Shown here piece after piece: positions 17,319-26,293 of a stretch of DNA of 42,572 bases. The stretch covers positions 1 to 42,572 of the forward strand of contig CAIYOB010000010.1 in assembly GCA_903927685.1 (NCBI GenBank), written 5' to 3'. The notes beneath the pieces were generated by a model. It did not search any database and was not told where the DNA came from. It worked only from the letters and a program-made list of their open reading frames with translations. The translations under genes and the position numbers were made by a program. The stretch's first letter is position 1, and each line of letters opens with the position of its first letter. The stretch is from an uncultured Planctomycetaceae bacterium. Lineage in GTDB: Bacteria > Planctomycetota > Planctomycetia > Pirellulales > Pirellulaceae.

Positions 17319-17653
17319 GGCAGTTCGTAACTCCTGACCGGAATCGAGTGTCGCTCGTCTGAAGCATAGGTCACAGATCCTCCGGAATGCCGCCGCGCTC
17401 GGGAAAATCCCGGCGAAACCTGCCCAAGAGCGGAATTCTCCCCGTCGCGAATCGCCCGCTCGATCTACAGCGGACTTGGCATGCCAATTGCATTTGCACG
17501 GAGCTGGCGGACAGCAGGGTTCAACTTCTGCCTGTTTTTGCTGGTGACGTTCCCTGACGCGACGAATTCACGGGCACGAGTGCCCACGATTTGGGCTAAG
17601 CGGGTCTGGGCCCAGGGCAGTGTGAGGCATCTCTGCTACGGAGGATGGTTGAA
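17319..17653. other. divergent intergenic region upstream of the ATP-grasp/transglutaminase operon
   Basis: 335 nt between the TadG-like gene (minus) and the ATP-grasp gene (plus). It holds the sigma54-type promoter at 17477-17492 inside a palindrome. GGAGG (17640-17644) sets the start of the next gene. A plus-strand open frame from 17481 has no coding character. Confidence 0.6.
17477..17492 (+). promoter_or_regulatory. sigma54 (RpoN) -24/-12 promoter, overlapping a 12-bp palindrome
   Basis: TGGCATGCCAATTGCA matches the consensus TGGCAC-N5-TTGC(A/T) at every conserved base except the C at position 6 (T here), with the required 10 nt between the GG and GC doublets. Transcription would start near 17503, about 150 nt before the ATP-grasp gene. 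The sequence TTGGCATGCCAA (17476-17487) is a perfect palindrome, so a repressor operator is an alternative or additional reading. If it is sigma54, an enhancer-binding activator and ATP hydrolysis would be needed for expression of the operon. Confidence 0.6.
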
Positions 17654-19177
17654 GTGGCCACGGCAGCCGAATCAATGCGTGAGGCGAGCAGTACCCCCTG
17701 GACTGCTTACGCGACCGAAGGTTTTTACGACGAGATGTTCGACGAGTTGGGCCAGGCGCGTCCGCGGGCGGAGTTGTTGCTCGGCCGTCTGCGCGCGTTG
17801 GGCAATGGCGAACTGGTTTCACGCCAGCGAGCCGCCGACCTGGCCCTGCTGAACATGGGCATTACGTTCAACGTTTACGGGCACGCGGCCGGGACGGAGA
17901 AGATCTGGCCGTTTGATATCATCCCGCGAATCATCGAGGGTCGGGAATGGCGCGTGATCGAGGCCGGGCTGAAGCAGCGAATCACGGCGCTCAACCTGTT
18001 CATTGACGACTTGTACCACGACCAGAAGATCGTCCGCGACGGCGTATTCCCGGAATACATGGTGCAGTCCAGCAAGTGCTTCTTGAAGCCTTGTGTGGGG
18101 TTGAACCCGCCGCGCGGCGTCTGGTGTCACATCACGGGCACGGACCTGGTCCGCGACCGCGACGGCACGGTGTACGTGCTGGAGGACAATCTGCGCTGCC
18201 CGTCCGGCGTGTCGTATGTGCTGGAGAACCGCGAGGTGATGAAGCGGACGTTTCCGCAGGTCTTTGCGGGGCTGTCCGTTCTGCCGGTCGAGGATTACCC
18301 GGAGCATCTGCGCAAGATGCTGGAGTACATCGCGCCGACCACGGCGCACGAGCCCACGGTCGTGGTCTTGACGCCGGGCAGTTACAACTCGGCGTATTTC
18401 GAGCACTGTTTCCTGGCCCAGCAAATGGGCGTCGAAGTCGTGCAAGGCTCGGACTTGGTCGTCAGCGATGGTTATGTCCACGCCAGGACGACGCGCGGCT
18501 TGAAACGCGTGGACGTGATCTACCGGCGGATCGACGACGATTTCCTCGACCCACAGACTTTTCGCCCGGACTCGATGCTCGGCGTGCCGGGGTTGATGGA
18601 CGTCTACCGGGCGGGCCGGGTCGCCTTGGCCAACGCCCCGGGCACCGGCGTGGCGGACGACAAGGCCGTGTACGCGTATGTCCCGCAGATCATCAAGTAC
18701 TATTTGGGCGAGGACATTCAGCTGCCCAACGTGCCGACGTTTGTCTGCGCGGACGACAAGCAGCGGCAGCACGTGCTGGCGAACCTCGACCAACTGGTGA
18801 TCAAACCGACGAACGAGTCTGGCGGGTACGGCATTCTGCTGGGGCCCCGGGCCACGGCCAAACAGTTGGAGGACTACCGTCAGTTGATCCAGGAAAACCC
18901 GCGCAACTATGTCGCCCAGCCGATGCTCGCGCTGTCGCGGGTGCCGACGGTCGTGGACAGTCACCTGGAAGGGCGGCACGTCGACCTGCGGCCTTATATT
19001 CTGTACGGGGAAGACATCTACATTGTGCCCGGCGGCCTGACGCGCGTGGCGTTGGTCAAGGGTTCGCTGGTTGTCAATTCTTCGCAAGGTGGCGGCAGCA
19101 AAGATACCTGGGTCCTGAAAAACGGCGGCGGTCGGACGCCGCCGGCGTCTGCGAGCGTCGATCACCGAGTCAATTGA
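17654..19177 (+). CDS. circularly permuted ATP-grasp protein (DUF404/DUF407 type)
   Basis: 507 aa from a GTG at 17654, which lies 9 nt after GGAGG. The ATG at 17645 directly abuts that site and would give 510 aa. Recognisable segments are YDEMFDELG near the N-terminus, [31 protein letters not shown] (about 113-127), [51 protein letters not shown] (lysine and glycine-rich nucleotide-loop motif, about 380-400), and the C-terminal [13 protein letters not shown]. Together these define the circularly permuted type-2 ATP-grasp family. Family knowledge: ATP-grasp enzymes form amide or peptide bonds through acyl phosphates, and this branch is predicted, not shown, to be an amidoligase. It heads a five-gene operon, with alpha-E 17 nt downstream. 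Confidence 0.88.
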   Translation: MATAAESMREASSTPWTAYATEGFYDEMFDELGQARPRAELLLGRLRALGNGELVSRQRAADLALLNMGITFNVYGHAAGTEKIWPFDIIPRIIEGREWRVIEAGLKQRITALNLFIDDLYHDQKIVRDGVFPEYMVQSSKCFLKPCVGLNPPRGVWCHITGTDLVRDRDGTVYVLEDNLRCPSGVSYVLENREVMKRTFPQVFAGLSVLPVEDYPEHLRKMLEYIAPTTAHEPTVVVLTPGSYNSAYFEHCFLAQQMGVEVVQGSDLVVSDGYVHARTTRGLKRVDVIYRRIDDDFLDPQTFRPDSMLGVPGLMDVYRAGRVALANAPGTGVADDKAVYAYVPQIIKYYLGEDIQLPNVPTFVCADDKQRQHVLANLDQLVIKPTNESGGYGILLGPRATAKQLEDYRQLIQENPRNYVAQPMLALSRVPTVVDSHLEGRHVDLRPYILYGEDIYIVPGGLTRVALVKGSLVVNSSQGGGSKDTWVLKNGGGRTPPASASVDHRVN

Positions 19178-19194
19178 ATTGAAGAGCCTCGACC

Positions 19195-20193
19195 ATGCTC
19201 AGCCGCGTAGCCGATTCGATCTACTGGATGGCCCGCTACATCGAGCGGGCGGAAAACGTCGCTCGGTTCATTCATGTGAACCTGAACTTGGCGCTCGAGT
19301 TGGGGCCGGAATTGGAGCAGTGGGCGCCGCTGATCTACACGACCGGCGACGAGCAGGTGTTTTATCAGCGGTATCCCGTCGCCTCGCGCGAGGCCGTCGT
19401 GCAATTCCTCACGCTGGACGAGGAGAACCCGAACTCGATCCTCGCCTGTCTGCGGGCGGCCCGGGAGAATGCCCGCACGGTCCGGGACATCATCAGCTCG
19501 GAAATGTGGGAGGAGTTGAACAAATTCTATTTGATGGTGCGCGAGGCGGCGAAGAACACCACGGCGGTTGATTCGCCATTTGAGTTCTACGGCCAGGTGA
19601 AAAGTCACGGCGCGATGCTGGAAGGCCTGGCCGAATCGACGATGTCGCGCGGCGAAGCCTGGCATTTCCGGCGTCTGGGGCGTCTGATCGAACGGGCGGA
19701 AAAAACTTCGCGAATCCTGGATGTGAAGTATTATCTTCTATTGCCGACTCTTGGCGACGTTGGAACGCCGCTGGATATCACCCAATGGACGGCCCTGCTG
19801 AAAAGCGCGAGCGCCCTGGAAATGTACCGCAAACGACACGGCCGGATTACGCCCGAGGAAGTCGCCGAGTTCCTGATCCTGGACCGCGATTTTCCCCGTT
19901 CGATGCATTTCTGCTTGATCCGTGCTGAACAGTCGCTGGCGGCGATCACGGGGGGCGGCCCGACCACCCTGCGTTCGCCGGCCGAGCAGCGGCTGGGCCG
20001 GTTGCGGGCCGAGCTGGACTACGCCTCGATCCGCGAGATCATCGGTGGCGGACTGCACGAGTTCATCGACGCGTTCCAGGTCAAGTTGAACGCGGTCGGA
20101 GCGGCCATTTTTGAGACCTTCTTTGCCCTGCAGCCGGTAGCGGAGCGAGCGCCATCCAAGGACGGCGCCGCCCAGCGGCAGTCCACGGCCTGA
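19195..20193 (+). CDS. alpha-E domain protein (DUF403)
   Basis: 332 aa, all-helical by inspection. It opens with LSRVADSIYWMARYIERAE, the hallmark of alpha-E proteins, followed by NLNLALELG, ENPNSILACLRAARENARTV, ISSEMWEELNKFYL, the mid segment AWHFRRLGRLIERAEKTSRI, and LDRDFPRSMHFCL. The full-length family is about 310-320 aa, so this copy is complete with a short C-terminal tail. Family knowledge: alpha-E genes are almost always adjacent or fused to circularly permuted ATP-grasp genes. The biochemical role is undetermined, and conserved Arg/Glu pairs suggest an active or binding site. It starts 17 nt after the ATP-grasp stop and is co-transcribed. Confidence 0.88.
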   Translation: MLSRVADSIYWMARYIERAENVARFIHVNLNLALELGPELEQWAPLIYTTGDEQVFYQRYPVASREAVVQFLTLDEENPNSILACLRAARENARTVRDIISSEMWEELNKFYLMVREAAKNTTAVDSPFEFYGQVKSHGAMLEGLAESTMSRGEAWHFRRLGRLIERAEKTSRILDVKYYLLLPTLGDVGTPLDITQWTALLKSASALEMYRKRHGRITPEEVAEFLILDRDFPRSMHFCLIRAEQSLAAITGGGPTTLRSPAEQRLGRLRAELDYASIREIIGGGLHEFIDAFQVKLNAVGAAIFETFFALQPVAERAPSKDGAAQRQSTA

Positions 20194-20212
20194 GTCTCCT
20201 TCCTTTCCCCTA

Positions 20213-20228
20213 CGGCGGCTTGCCGCCG
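20213..20228 (+). repeat. small intercistronic hairpin
   Basis: CGGCGG (20213-20218) and CCGCCG (20223-20228) around CTTG, in the 56-nt gap between the alpha-E and transglutaminase-DUF2126 genes. No T-run follows. It may influence relative expression within the operon. Confidence 0.35.
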
Positions 20229-20249
20229 AATCCACCCCAGTAAACTGTT

Positions 20250-23200
20250 ATGAGCATCCGTGTCGCTCTTCATCACCGGACCGCCTATCGCTACGATCGC
20301 CCCGTGACGCTGTCGCCGCAGATTGTCCGCCTGCGGCCCGCGCCGCACTGCCGCACGCCGGTGACGGCCTATTCGCTGAAGGTCCTGCCGAAGGAGCATT
20401 TCCTCAACTGGCAGCAGGATCCGCACGGCAACTTCCTGGCCCGCCTGGTCTTCCCCAGGCCGACGCAGCTCTTTGAGCTGCAAGTGGACGTAGTGGCCGA
20501 ACTGACGACGATCAACCCGTTCGACTTCTTCCTGGAGAGCGACGCGGTTCAGTACCCATTCGGCTATGCGGATTGGCTGGGCGAAGAACTGCGGCCGTAC
20601 TTGAAGACCCTGCCGGTCGGTCCACGGCTGCAGGCGTTCGTTCACGGCATCCCGCGGCGCGTGTCGGGCACCGTCGACTTTCTGGTCGATCTGAATCGGT
20701 ATGTGCACGAGGCGGTGCGCTACATCATCCGCCTGGAACCCGGGGTCCAGACCTGCGAACAGACGCTCGAGTTGGGCAGCGGGTCGTGCCGGGATTCCGC
20801 CTGGCTGCTCGTCCAGCTCTTGCGGAATCTGGGCCTGGCGGCCCGTTTTGTGTCGGGTTATCTGATCCAGTTGCGCCCCGACGTCAAGCCGCTGGAGGGG
20901 CCGGCCGGGACCGACCACGACTTCACCGACCTCCATGCTTGGACCGAGGTATACCTGCCCGGCGCCGGCTGGGTGGGACTCGATCCCACCTCGGGTTTGT
21001 TGACAGGCGAAGGCCACCTGCCGCTGGCGGCGACCCCCGACCCGACCTCGGCCGCCCCGGTGACCGGAGGCGTGGACCCCTGCGAGTCGACATTTGACTA
21101 CGAGATGTCCGTCCGCCGGATTCACGAAGACCCGCGGGTCACCAAGCCCTACACGGACGACCAGTGGGCGGAAGTCAACGCCCTGGGCCGCCGGGTGGAC
21201 GAGGTCTTGCAGCGCAGTGACGTGCGGTTGACCATGGGCGGCGAGCCGACCTTCGTGTCGATCGACGACATGGACGGTGCCGAGTGGAATGTGGCCGCGT
21301 TGGGCGCGAGCAAGCGGAAACTGGCGGGCGCTCTGTTCCGCCGCCTGGCTCGACGGTTTGCCCGGGGGCCGCTGCTGCATTTCGGCCAGGGCAAGTGGTA
21401 TCCCGGCGAGTCGTTGCCGCGGTGGGCACTGGGCTGCTATTGGCGCAAGGACGGGCAGCCGATTTGGCGCCAGCCGGACCTGATCGCCGACGATGATCGG
21501 GACGATGGCTTTGGAGCTGCGGAAGCGGAGACGTTTGTCCGCCGATTGGCGGAGCGGTTGGGCGTGGGCCGCGAGTTCATTCTGCCGGCTTATGAAGACG
21601 CCTGGTATTATCTGTGGCGAGAGCGGCGGCTGCCGGTGAATGTCGATCCGCTGGAATCGCGACTGGACGACGCCGAGGAACGGGCGAGGCTGGCGAGAAT
21701 CTTCGAGACTGGGCTGCAACGTGTCGTCGGTTATGCGCTGCCGATCCGGCCTCGCGCGGGCTCCGGCGGGGCGCATTGGGAGAGCGGACGCTGGTTCCTG
21801 CGCCGCGAACGCCTGTTCCTGATTCCCGGCGACTCGCCGCTGGGATTCCGGCTGCCGCTGGATTCCATTCCCTGGGGCGCCCCGGAAGACACGCCGCAAA
21901 TCTACGAGGCCGACCCGCAGACGCCTCGTGAGCCCTTGCCGGTCTATCCGAATCAGAGCTGGCCGCTGGAAGCGCTGCCGCACCACCAAGCCGTCGACTT
22001 TCGGCAGGCCCTGACGGCGCCGCCAGCCGTCAGTGCCGGCCCAGCCACGTTCCAGGCGCAGCACGCCAGTCGCGGCCCTGCCCCGCCGGCGGCGGCGACG
22101 GCCGCGCAGTTGGCGCTGGCCTCGCCCGAGTCGCCCGCAGCGCCGGCTCGCGGCCAGTCGGCTGCCGACGTGGTGCGGACGGCGGTCTGTGTCGAGCCGC
22201 GCGACGGCCGGCTGTACCTGTTCATGCCGCCCCTGGAGCGATTGGAGGATTACCTCGAGCTGGTCACGGCGGTCGAAGACACGGCGGCCACCCTGGCCCT
22301 GCCCGTGCGGGTCGAAGGCTATCCGCCTCCGTCCGACAGTCGCCTGCAGAATCTGAAGGTGACGCCTGATCCGGGGGTCATCGAGGTCAATATCCATCCC
22401 TCGGCCACCTGGGACGAACTGGTCGAGAACACGGTGACGTTGTACGCGGATGCGCGGGAGTCGCGGCTGGGCACCGAGAAGTTCATGCTGGACGGCCGGC
22501 ACACGGGGACGGGCGGCGGCAATCACCTGGTGCTGGGCGGCGCCACGCCGGCCGATAGTCCGTTCTTGCGGCGGCCCGATCTGTTGCGCAGCCTGTTGGC
22601 CTACTGGAACAACCGGCCTTCGCTGTCGTACCTGCTGTCCGGGTTGTTCATCGGTCCGACCAGCCAGGCGCCGCGAGTGGACGAAGCGCGGCACGAGAGC
22701 TTACACGAGCTGGAAATCGCCTTCCGCCAGATTCGCGAGACCCAAGCATGCCCGCCCTGGCTGGTCGATCGGGTCTTCCGCCACTTGCTGGTGGACGTTT
22801 CCGGCAACACGCATCGGGCCGAGTTCTGCATCGACAAACTGTACTCGCCCGATTCGGCCAGCGGCCGGTTGGGCCTGGTCGAGTTCCGGGCGTTTGAGAT
22901 GCCGCCGCACGCCCGGATGAGCCTGGCCCAGCAGTTGCTGGTGCGGGCGCTGGTCGCGCGCTTCTGGAACCAGCCCTACCGCGAGCCGTTGGTCCGCTGG
23001 GGCACTTCGCTGCACGACCGCTTCATGCTGCCGCACTTTGTCTTCCAGGACTTCCGCGAGGTCCTGCGGGAACTGCAGCAAGTCGGCCTGCCCGTGAGCG
23101 AAACGTGGTTCGCTCCGCATTTCGAGTTCCGCTTTCCGCGGATCGGCCAAGTGGTGCTGGACGGGATCGAACTTGAACTGCGTCAAGCGATCGAGCCTTG

Positions 23201-23690
23201 GCACGTGTTGGGCGAGGAAGCCAGCGGAACGGGAACGGCGCGCTACGTCGACTCGTCGGTCGAACGCTTGCAGGTCCAGGTCCGCAACCTGACGCATCCA
23301 CGGTACGTGGTGACCTGCAACGGCCGCCGTGTGCCCCTGCACCCGACGGGCGTGCCGGGCGAATGGGTCGCGGGCGTGCGGTATCGGGCCTGGCAGCCGC
23401 CGTCGTGCCTGCACCCGACGATTGGCGTGCATGCGCCGCTGGTCTTTGACCTCTTCGATCTCTGGTCAGGCCGCTCGATCGGCGGCTGCACTTGGCACGT
23501 GGCTCATCCGGGCGGTCGAAACTTTGAACGGTTTCCGGTAAATGCACTCGAAGCGGAGAGTCGCCGGGTCGCCCGGTTCTTTCCGATTGGCCACACCGGC
23601 GGTCCGCGTCCCCGGCCGCCGCTGGAACGGAATCCCGATTATCCACTGACGCTCGACTTGCGGCGCGGGCCCGATGCCGCGGCGGACTGA
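20250..23690 (+). CDS. transglutaminase-like protein fused to DUF2126
   Basis: 1146 aa. The N-terminal beta-domain (MSIRVALHHRTAYRYDRPV) and transglutaminase core have the catalytic triad Cys180 (GSGSCRDSAW), His229 (DLHAWTEVYLPGAGW) and Asp245 (GLDPTSG). From about 280 comes DUF2126, with LTMGGEPTFVSIDDMDG (about 328-343), LHFGQGKWYPGESLPRWALG and, near 745, GTGGGNHLVLGG. A Pro/Ala-rich linker (about 590-645) is inserted. At the C-terminus VTCNGRRVPLHPTG is typical. Family length is about 1,100 aa, so it is complete. Family knowledge: transglutaminase-fold cysteine enzymes hydrolyse or transfer amide bonds. In this neighbourhood they are predicted to process the product of the ATP-grasp ligase. 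No signal peptide, so probably cytoplasmic. No ribosome site is obvious before the ATG. Confidence 0.88.
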   Translation: MSIRVALHHRTAYRYDRPVTLSPQIVRLRPAPHCRTPVTAYSLKVLPKEHFLNWQQDPHGNFLARLVFPRPTQLFELQVDVVAELTTINPFDFFLESDAVQYPFGYADWLGEELRPYLKTLPVGPRLQAFVHGIPRRVSGTVDFLVDLNRYVHEAVRYIIRLEPGVQTCEQTLELGSGSCRDSAWLLVQLLRNLGLAARFVSGYLIQLRPDVKPLEGPAGTDHDFTDLHAWTEVYLPGAGWVGLDPTSGLLTGEGHLPLAATPDPTSAAPVTGGVDPCESTFDYEMSVRRIHEDPRVTKPYTDDQWAEVNALGRRVDEVLQRSDVRLTMGGEPTFVSIDDMDGAEWNVAALGASKRKLAGALFRRLARRFARGPLLHFGQGKWYPGESLPRWALGCYWRKDGQPIWRQPDLIADDDRDDGFGAAEAETFVRRLAERLGVGREFILPAYEDAWYYLWRERRLPVNVDPLESRLDDAEERARLARIFETGLQRVVGYALPIRPRAGSGGAHWESGRWFLRRERLFLIPGDSPLGFRLPLDSIPWGAPEDTPQIYEADPQTPREPLPVYPNQSWPLEALPHHQAVDFRQALTAPPAVSAGPATFQAQHASRGPAPPAAATAAQLALASPESPAAPARGQSAADVVRTAVCVEPRDGRLYLFMPPLERLEDYLELVTAVEDTAATLALPVRVEGYPPPSDSRLQNLKVTPDPGVIEVNIHPSATWDELVENTVTLYADARESRLGTEKFMLDGRHTGTGGGNHLVLGGATPADSPFLRRPDLLRSLLAYWNNRPSLSYLLSGLFIGPTSQAPRVDEARHESLHELEIAFRQIRETQACPPWLVDRVFRHLLVDVSGNTHRAEFCIDKLYSPDSASGRLGLVEFRAFEMPPHARMSLAQQLLVRALVARFWNQPYREPLVRWGTSLHDRFMLPHFVFQDFREVLRELQQVGLPVSETWFAPHFEFRFPRIGQVVLDGIELELRQAIEPWHVLGEEASGTGTARYVDSSVERLQVQVRNLTHPRYVVTCNGRRVPLHPTGVPGEWVAGVRYRAWQPPSCLHPTIGVHAPLVFDLFDLWSGRSIGGCTWHVAHPGGRNFERFPVNALEAESRRVARFFPIGHTGGPRPRPPLERNPDYPLTLDLRRGPDAAAD

Positions 23691-23737
23691 AGACCCGGCC
23701 TTGAGTTTCGAGGGGTCGGCAGGTTAAGCTGGGCGGC

Positions 23738-26293
23738 ATGATGGACAACCAGTTCGAGACGGCGACGGAAAGCCTGCTGAGCGGGTACCTGCCTCCCGGC
23801 GTTCGCGACGAGATGTGCGCCGCGGACGGCGGGCTGCATCCGCCGTGGCACGAGTTCGTCCACGGTTTGCAGGAATTGGGCGTTCAGGGCTGGAGCAGGC
23901 ATTTCGAGCGGATGCGGCGGCTGTTGCGGGAAAACGGCGTGAATCACAGCATCGCCGGTTCGCCGCAAGACCGCGACGGTCACGGTGAACTGGACTCGAT
24001 CCCGTGGCTGCTGGCCAAACGCGAGTGGCTCGAGCTGGCGGCCGGTCTGCAACAACGGGCGCGGCTCCTGAACTGCCTGCTGACCGACCTGTACGGCCGG
24101 CAAGAGATTCTCCGGCAAGGCTTGCTGCCACCGGGCCTGGTCTTTCAGCACCCGGGCTATCTGCTACCCTGCCACGGGATCGTGCCGCCGCAGGGCATCT
24201 TCTTGCACCTGTACGCCGGCGAGTTGGCACGCGGGTCAGACGGCGGTTGGATGGTGCTGGCGGATCGGACGCAAGGGCCGTCGGGCGCGGGCTTCGCGAT
24301 CGAGAACCGAGTCGTGCTGTCGCGGACGCTTCCGGACCATTTTCATGGGCTGCACGTCGAGCGGCTGGCTCCTTTTTTTCTGGCGTTGCGCGAGACGTTG
24401 AGTTCGCTGGCGCCGCATGACCGCGACAACCCGCGGGTCGTGCTACTGTCGCCGGGGCCGGCGGGCGCCGGCTACTTCGAGGACGCCTACCTGGCCCGTT
24501 ACCTGGGCTATACCCTGGCGGAAGGCGGGGACCTGACCGTCCGCGGGCGGCGCGTCTATTTGAAGACCCTGGGCGGCCTGCTGCCCGTCGACGCCATCCT
24601 GCGGCGGGTGTCCGACGAGGACTGCGATCCGCTGGAACTGAAAGGCACGTCGCTGCACGGCGTTCCTGGATTGGTCCAGGTCGTCCGGGAAGGACAGGTG
24701 CTGATGGCCAACGCCCTGGGCAGTGGCTTTCTGGAGGCGCCGGCGCTGCTGGCCCTGCTGCCGGAGTTGTGCCGCACGCTGCTGGGCGAGGAACTCCGGC
24801 TGCCGTCCGTACCGACCTGGTGGTGTGCGCGGGCGGACGACTTGGATCACGTGCAGCGTCATTTTGACGACCTGATCATTCGTCCCGCGTTGGCGCCGCG
24901 CAGCCGCCGGCCGGTCGTGACAGCGGAATTAACGGAGCCGCAGCGTCGGGAACTGCTGCAGTCCGTCGCTCGGCATCCCGCCGAATTCGTGGCCCAGGCC
25001 CGCGTCGTCCCGGCCACGGCGCCGGTCTGGCACAAGGGCGCCCTGCACGCCTGGTTTGCCGGGCTGAGGGCGTTTGCGGTGGCCAAGCCGGACGGCGCGT
25101 ACGAGATCCTGCCCGGCGGGCTGGGCCAGGCGGCGGCTCGCGTGTCGGGACTGACCGAGTTCTTTCATGCCAGCCGGACGCACAAGGACGTCTGGATCCT
25201 GTCGGATGGCCCGGTCGCGCCGGTCAGCCTGTTGACGCTGCGTCCCTCGGCCGTCGAAGTGCGGCGGAGTGCCAACGATTTGCCCAGTCGCGTGGCCGAC
25301 AACCTGTACTGGTTCGGCCGGCAAGTCGAGCGGGCTGAGGGCCTGGTCCGGCAACTTCGCAGCTGTATTTCGCGGATGACCAGCGAGCCCGAGCCGACCA
25401 ACTTGCGGGAACTGGCCTGGCTGATGCGGGCCCTGGGCGACGACGTTTGCCTGCCGGACTTGAAGCCTGACGAACCCGGCGAGATGCTCGACGGACTGCG
25501 AACCGAGGTGCTGTCATTCCTGTTCCAGCCGTCCCGCAGCGGCGGGTGCTGGGAAGCGTTGCGGGCGGTGTACCGGACCGCCTCGCTGGTCCGCGACCGG
25601 CTGTCGGTGGACACCTGGCGGATCATCACCCGCCTGGACCTGGACCTGCTGTTTCCGACCGGCAAGGATCACGCCCGGCTGGGCGATCTGCTGTTGCTGT
25701 TGAATGAAGTCCTGAGTCTGTTGTCTGCGCTGAGCGGATTGGGCATGGAGAGCATGACGCGGGGACCGGGGTGGCGGTTCATGGACATGGGGCGGCGGAT
25801 CGAGCGGGCGCTGAATACGGCGCACTTGCTGCGGACGACGCTGGTCCGCCGGACCAGCGAATTGACGCCGCTGCTGGAGCCCTTGCTCGAGATCGCGGAC
25901 AGCTCGATGACCTACCGCTATCGCTACATGATGTCGTTGCAGCTGCCGCCGGTACTCGATCTGCTGTTGATGGACGAGACGAATCCTCGCGCGGTGGCGT
26001 TTCAGCTGCGGGCCTTGGCCGAGCATGCGGGCGAGTTGCCCACGAAATTGCCGGGGGCCACGGAGAACGCGGAAACCGGGTTGGTCTGGGACATGCAAGG
26101 CCGGCTGCGTCTGGCAGACGTCGAGGCGTTGGCGATGCTCGACGCCCAGGGTGCCCGCAGTCACCTGGATGCGTTCCTGGACCAGTTGATGACGCAGCTG
26201 TACCAGTTGTCGGACAGTGTCACGCGGACCTACCTCACGCACACCGTGCCGTCCCGGCCGCTGGGCGAACATCGTGCGGCGAACGCGGCATGA
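23738..26293 (+). CDS. fused circularly permuted ATP-grasp and alpha-E protein
   Basis: 851 aa. Residues about 1-500 are an ATP-grasp domain of the circularly permuted type (LLNCLLTDLYGRQEIL, FQHPGYLLPCHG, VLADRTQGPSGAGFAIENR, SRTHKDVWILSDGP). Residues about 515-840 are an alpha-E domain (PSRVADNLYWFGRQVERAEG). It parallels the separate pair encoded by the first two genes of the operon. The segment matching [10 protein letters not shown] of the first gene reads IIRPALAPRSRRPVV, so lysine and the glycine loop are not kept. Either this branch binds nucleotide differently or it is a non-catalytic partner. The start is an ATG-ATG with only a weak ribosome site. Its TGA overlaps the next ATG (ATGA), indicating translational coupling. 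Confidence 0.87.
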   Translation: MMDNQFETATESLLSGYLPPGVRDEMCAADGGLHPPWHEFVHGLQELGVQGWSRHFERMRRLLRENGVNHSIAGSPQDRDGHGELDSIPWLLAKREWLELAAGLQQRARLLNCLLTDLYGRQEILRQGLLPPGLVFQHPGYLLPCHGIVPPQGIFLHLYAGELARGSDGGWMVLADRTQGPSGAGFAIENRVVLSRTLPDHFHGLHVERLAPFFLALRETLSSLAPHDRDNPRVVLLSPGPAGAGYFEDAYLARYLGYTLAEGGDLTVRGRRVYLKTLGGLLPVDAILRRVSDEDCDPLELKGTSLHGVPGLVQVVREGQVLMANALGSGFLEAPALLALLPELCRTLLGEELRLPSVPTWWCARADDLDHVQRHFDDLIIRPALAPRSRRPVVTAELTEPQRRELLQSVARHPAEFVAQARVVPATAPVWHKGALHAWFAGLRAFAVAKPDGAYEILPGGLGQAAARVSGLTEFFHASRTHKDVWILSDGPVAPVSLLTLRPSAVEVRRSANDLPSRVADNLYWFGRQVERAEGLVRQLRSCISRMTSEPEPTNLRELAWLMRALGDDVCLPDLKPDEPGEMLDGLRTEVLSFLFQPSRSGGCWEALRAVYRTASLVRDRLSVDTWRIITRLDLDLLFPTGKDHARLGDLLLLLNEVLSLLSALSGLGMESMTRGPGWRFMDMGRRIERALNTAHLLRTTLVRRTSELTPLLEPLLEIADSSMTYRYRYMMSLQLPPVLDLLLMDETNPRAVAFQLRALAEHAGELPTKLPGATENAETGLVWDMQGRLRLADVEALAMLDAQGARSHLDAFLDQLMTQLYQLSDSVTRTYLTHTVPSRPLGEHRAANAA

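Noticed and set aside
17645..17653. ATG at 17645 as start of the ATP-grasp gene
   Set aside because: GGAGG directly abuts it with no spacing; the in-frame GTG at 17654 is 9 nt away, so it was preferred, though the difference is only three residues.
20019..22694. Long minus-strand open frame opposite the alpha-E and transglutaminase-DUF2126 genes
   Set aside because: Shadow of strong plus-strand genes with clear family motifs; the antisense product shows only Arg/Gln/Pro-rich sequence.
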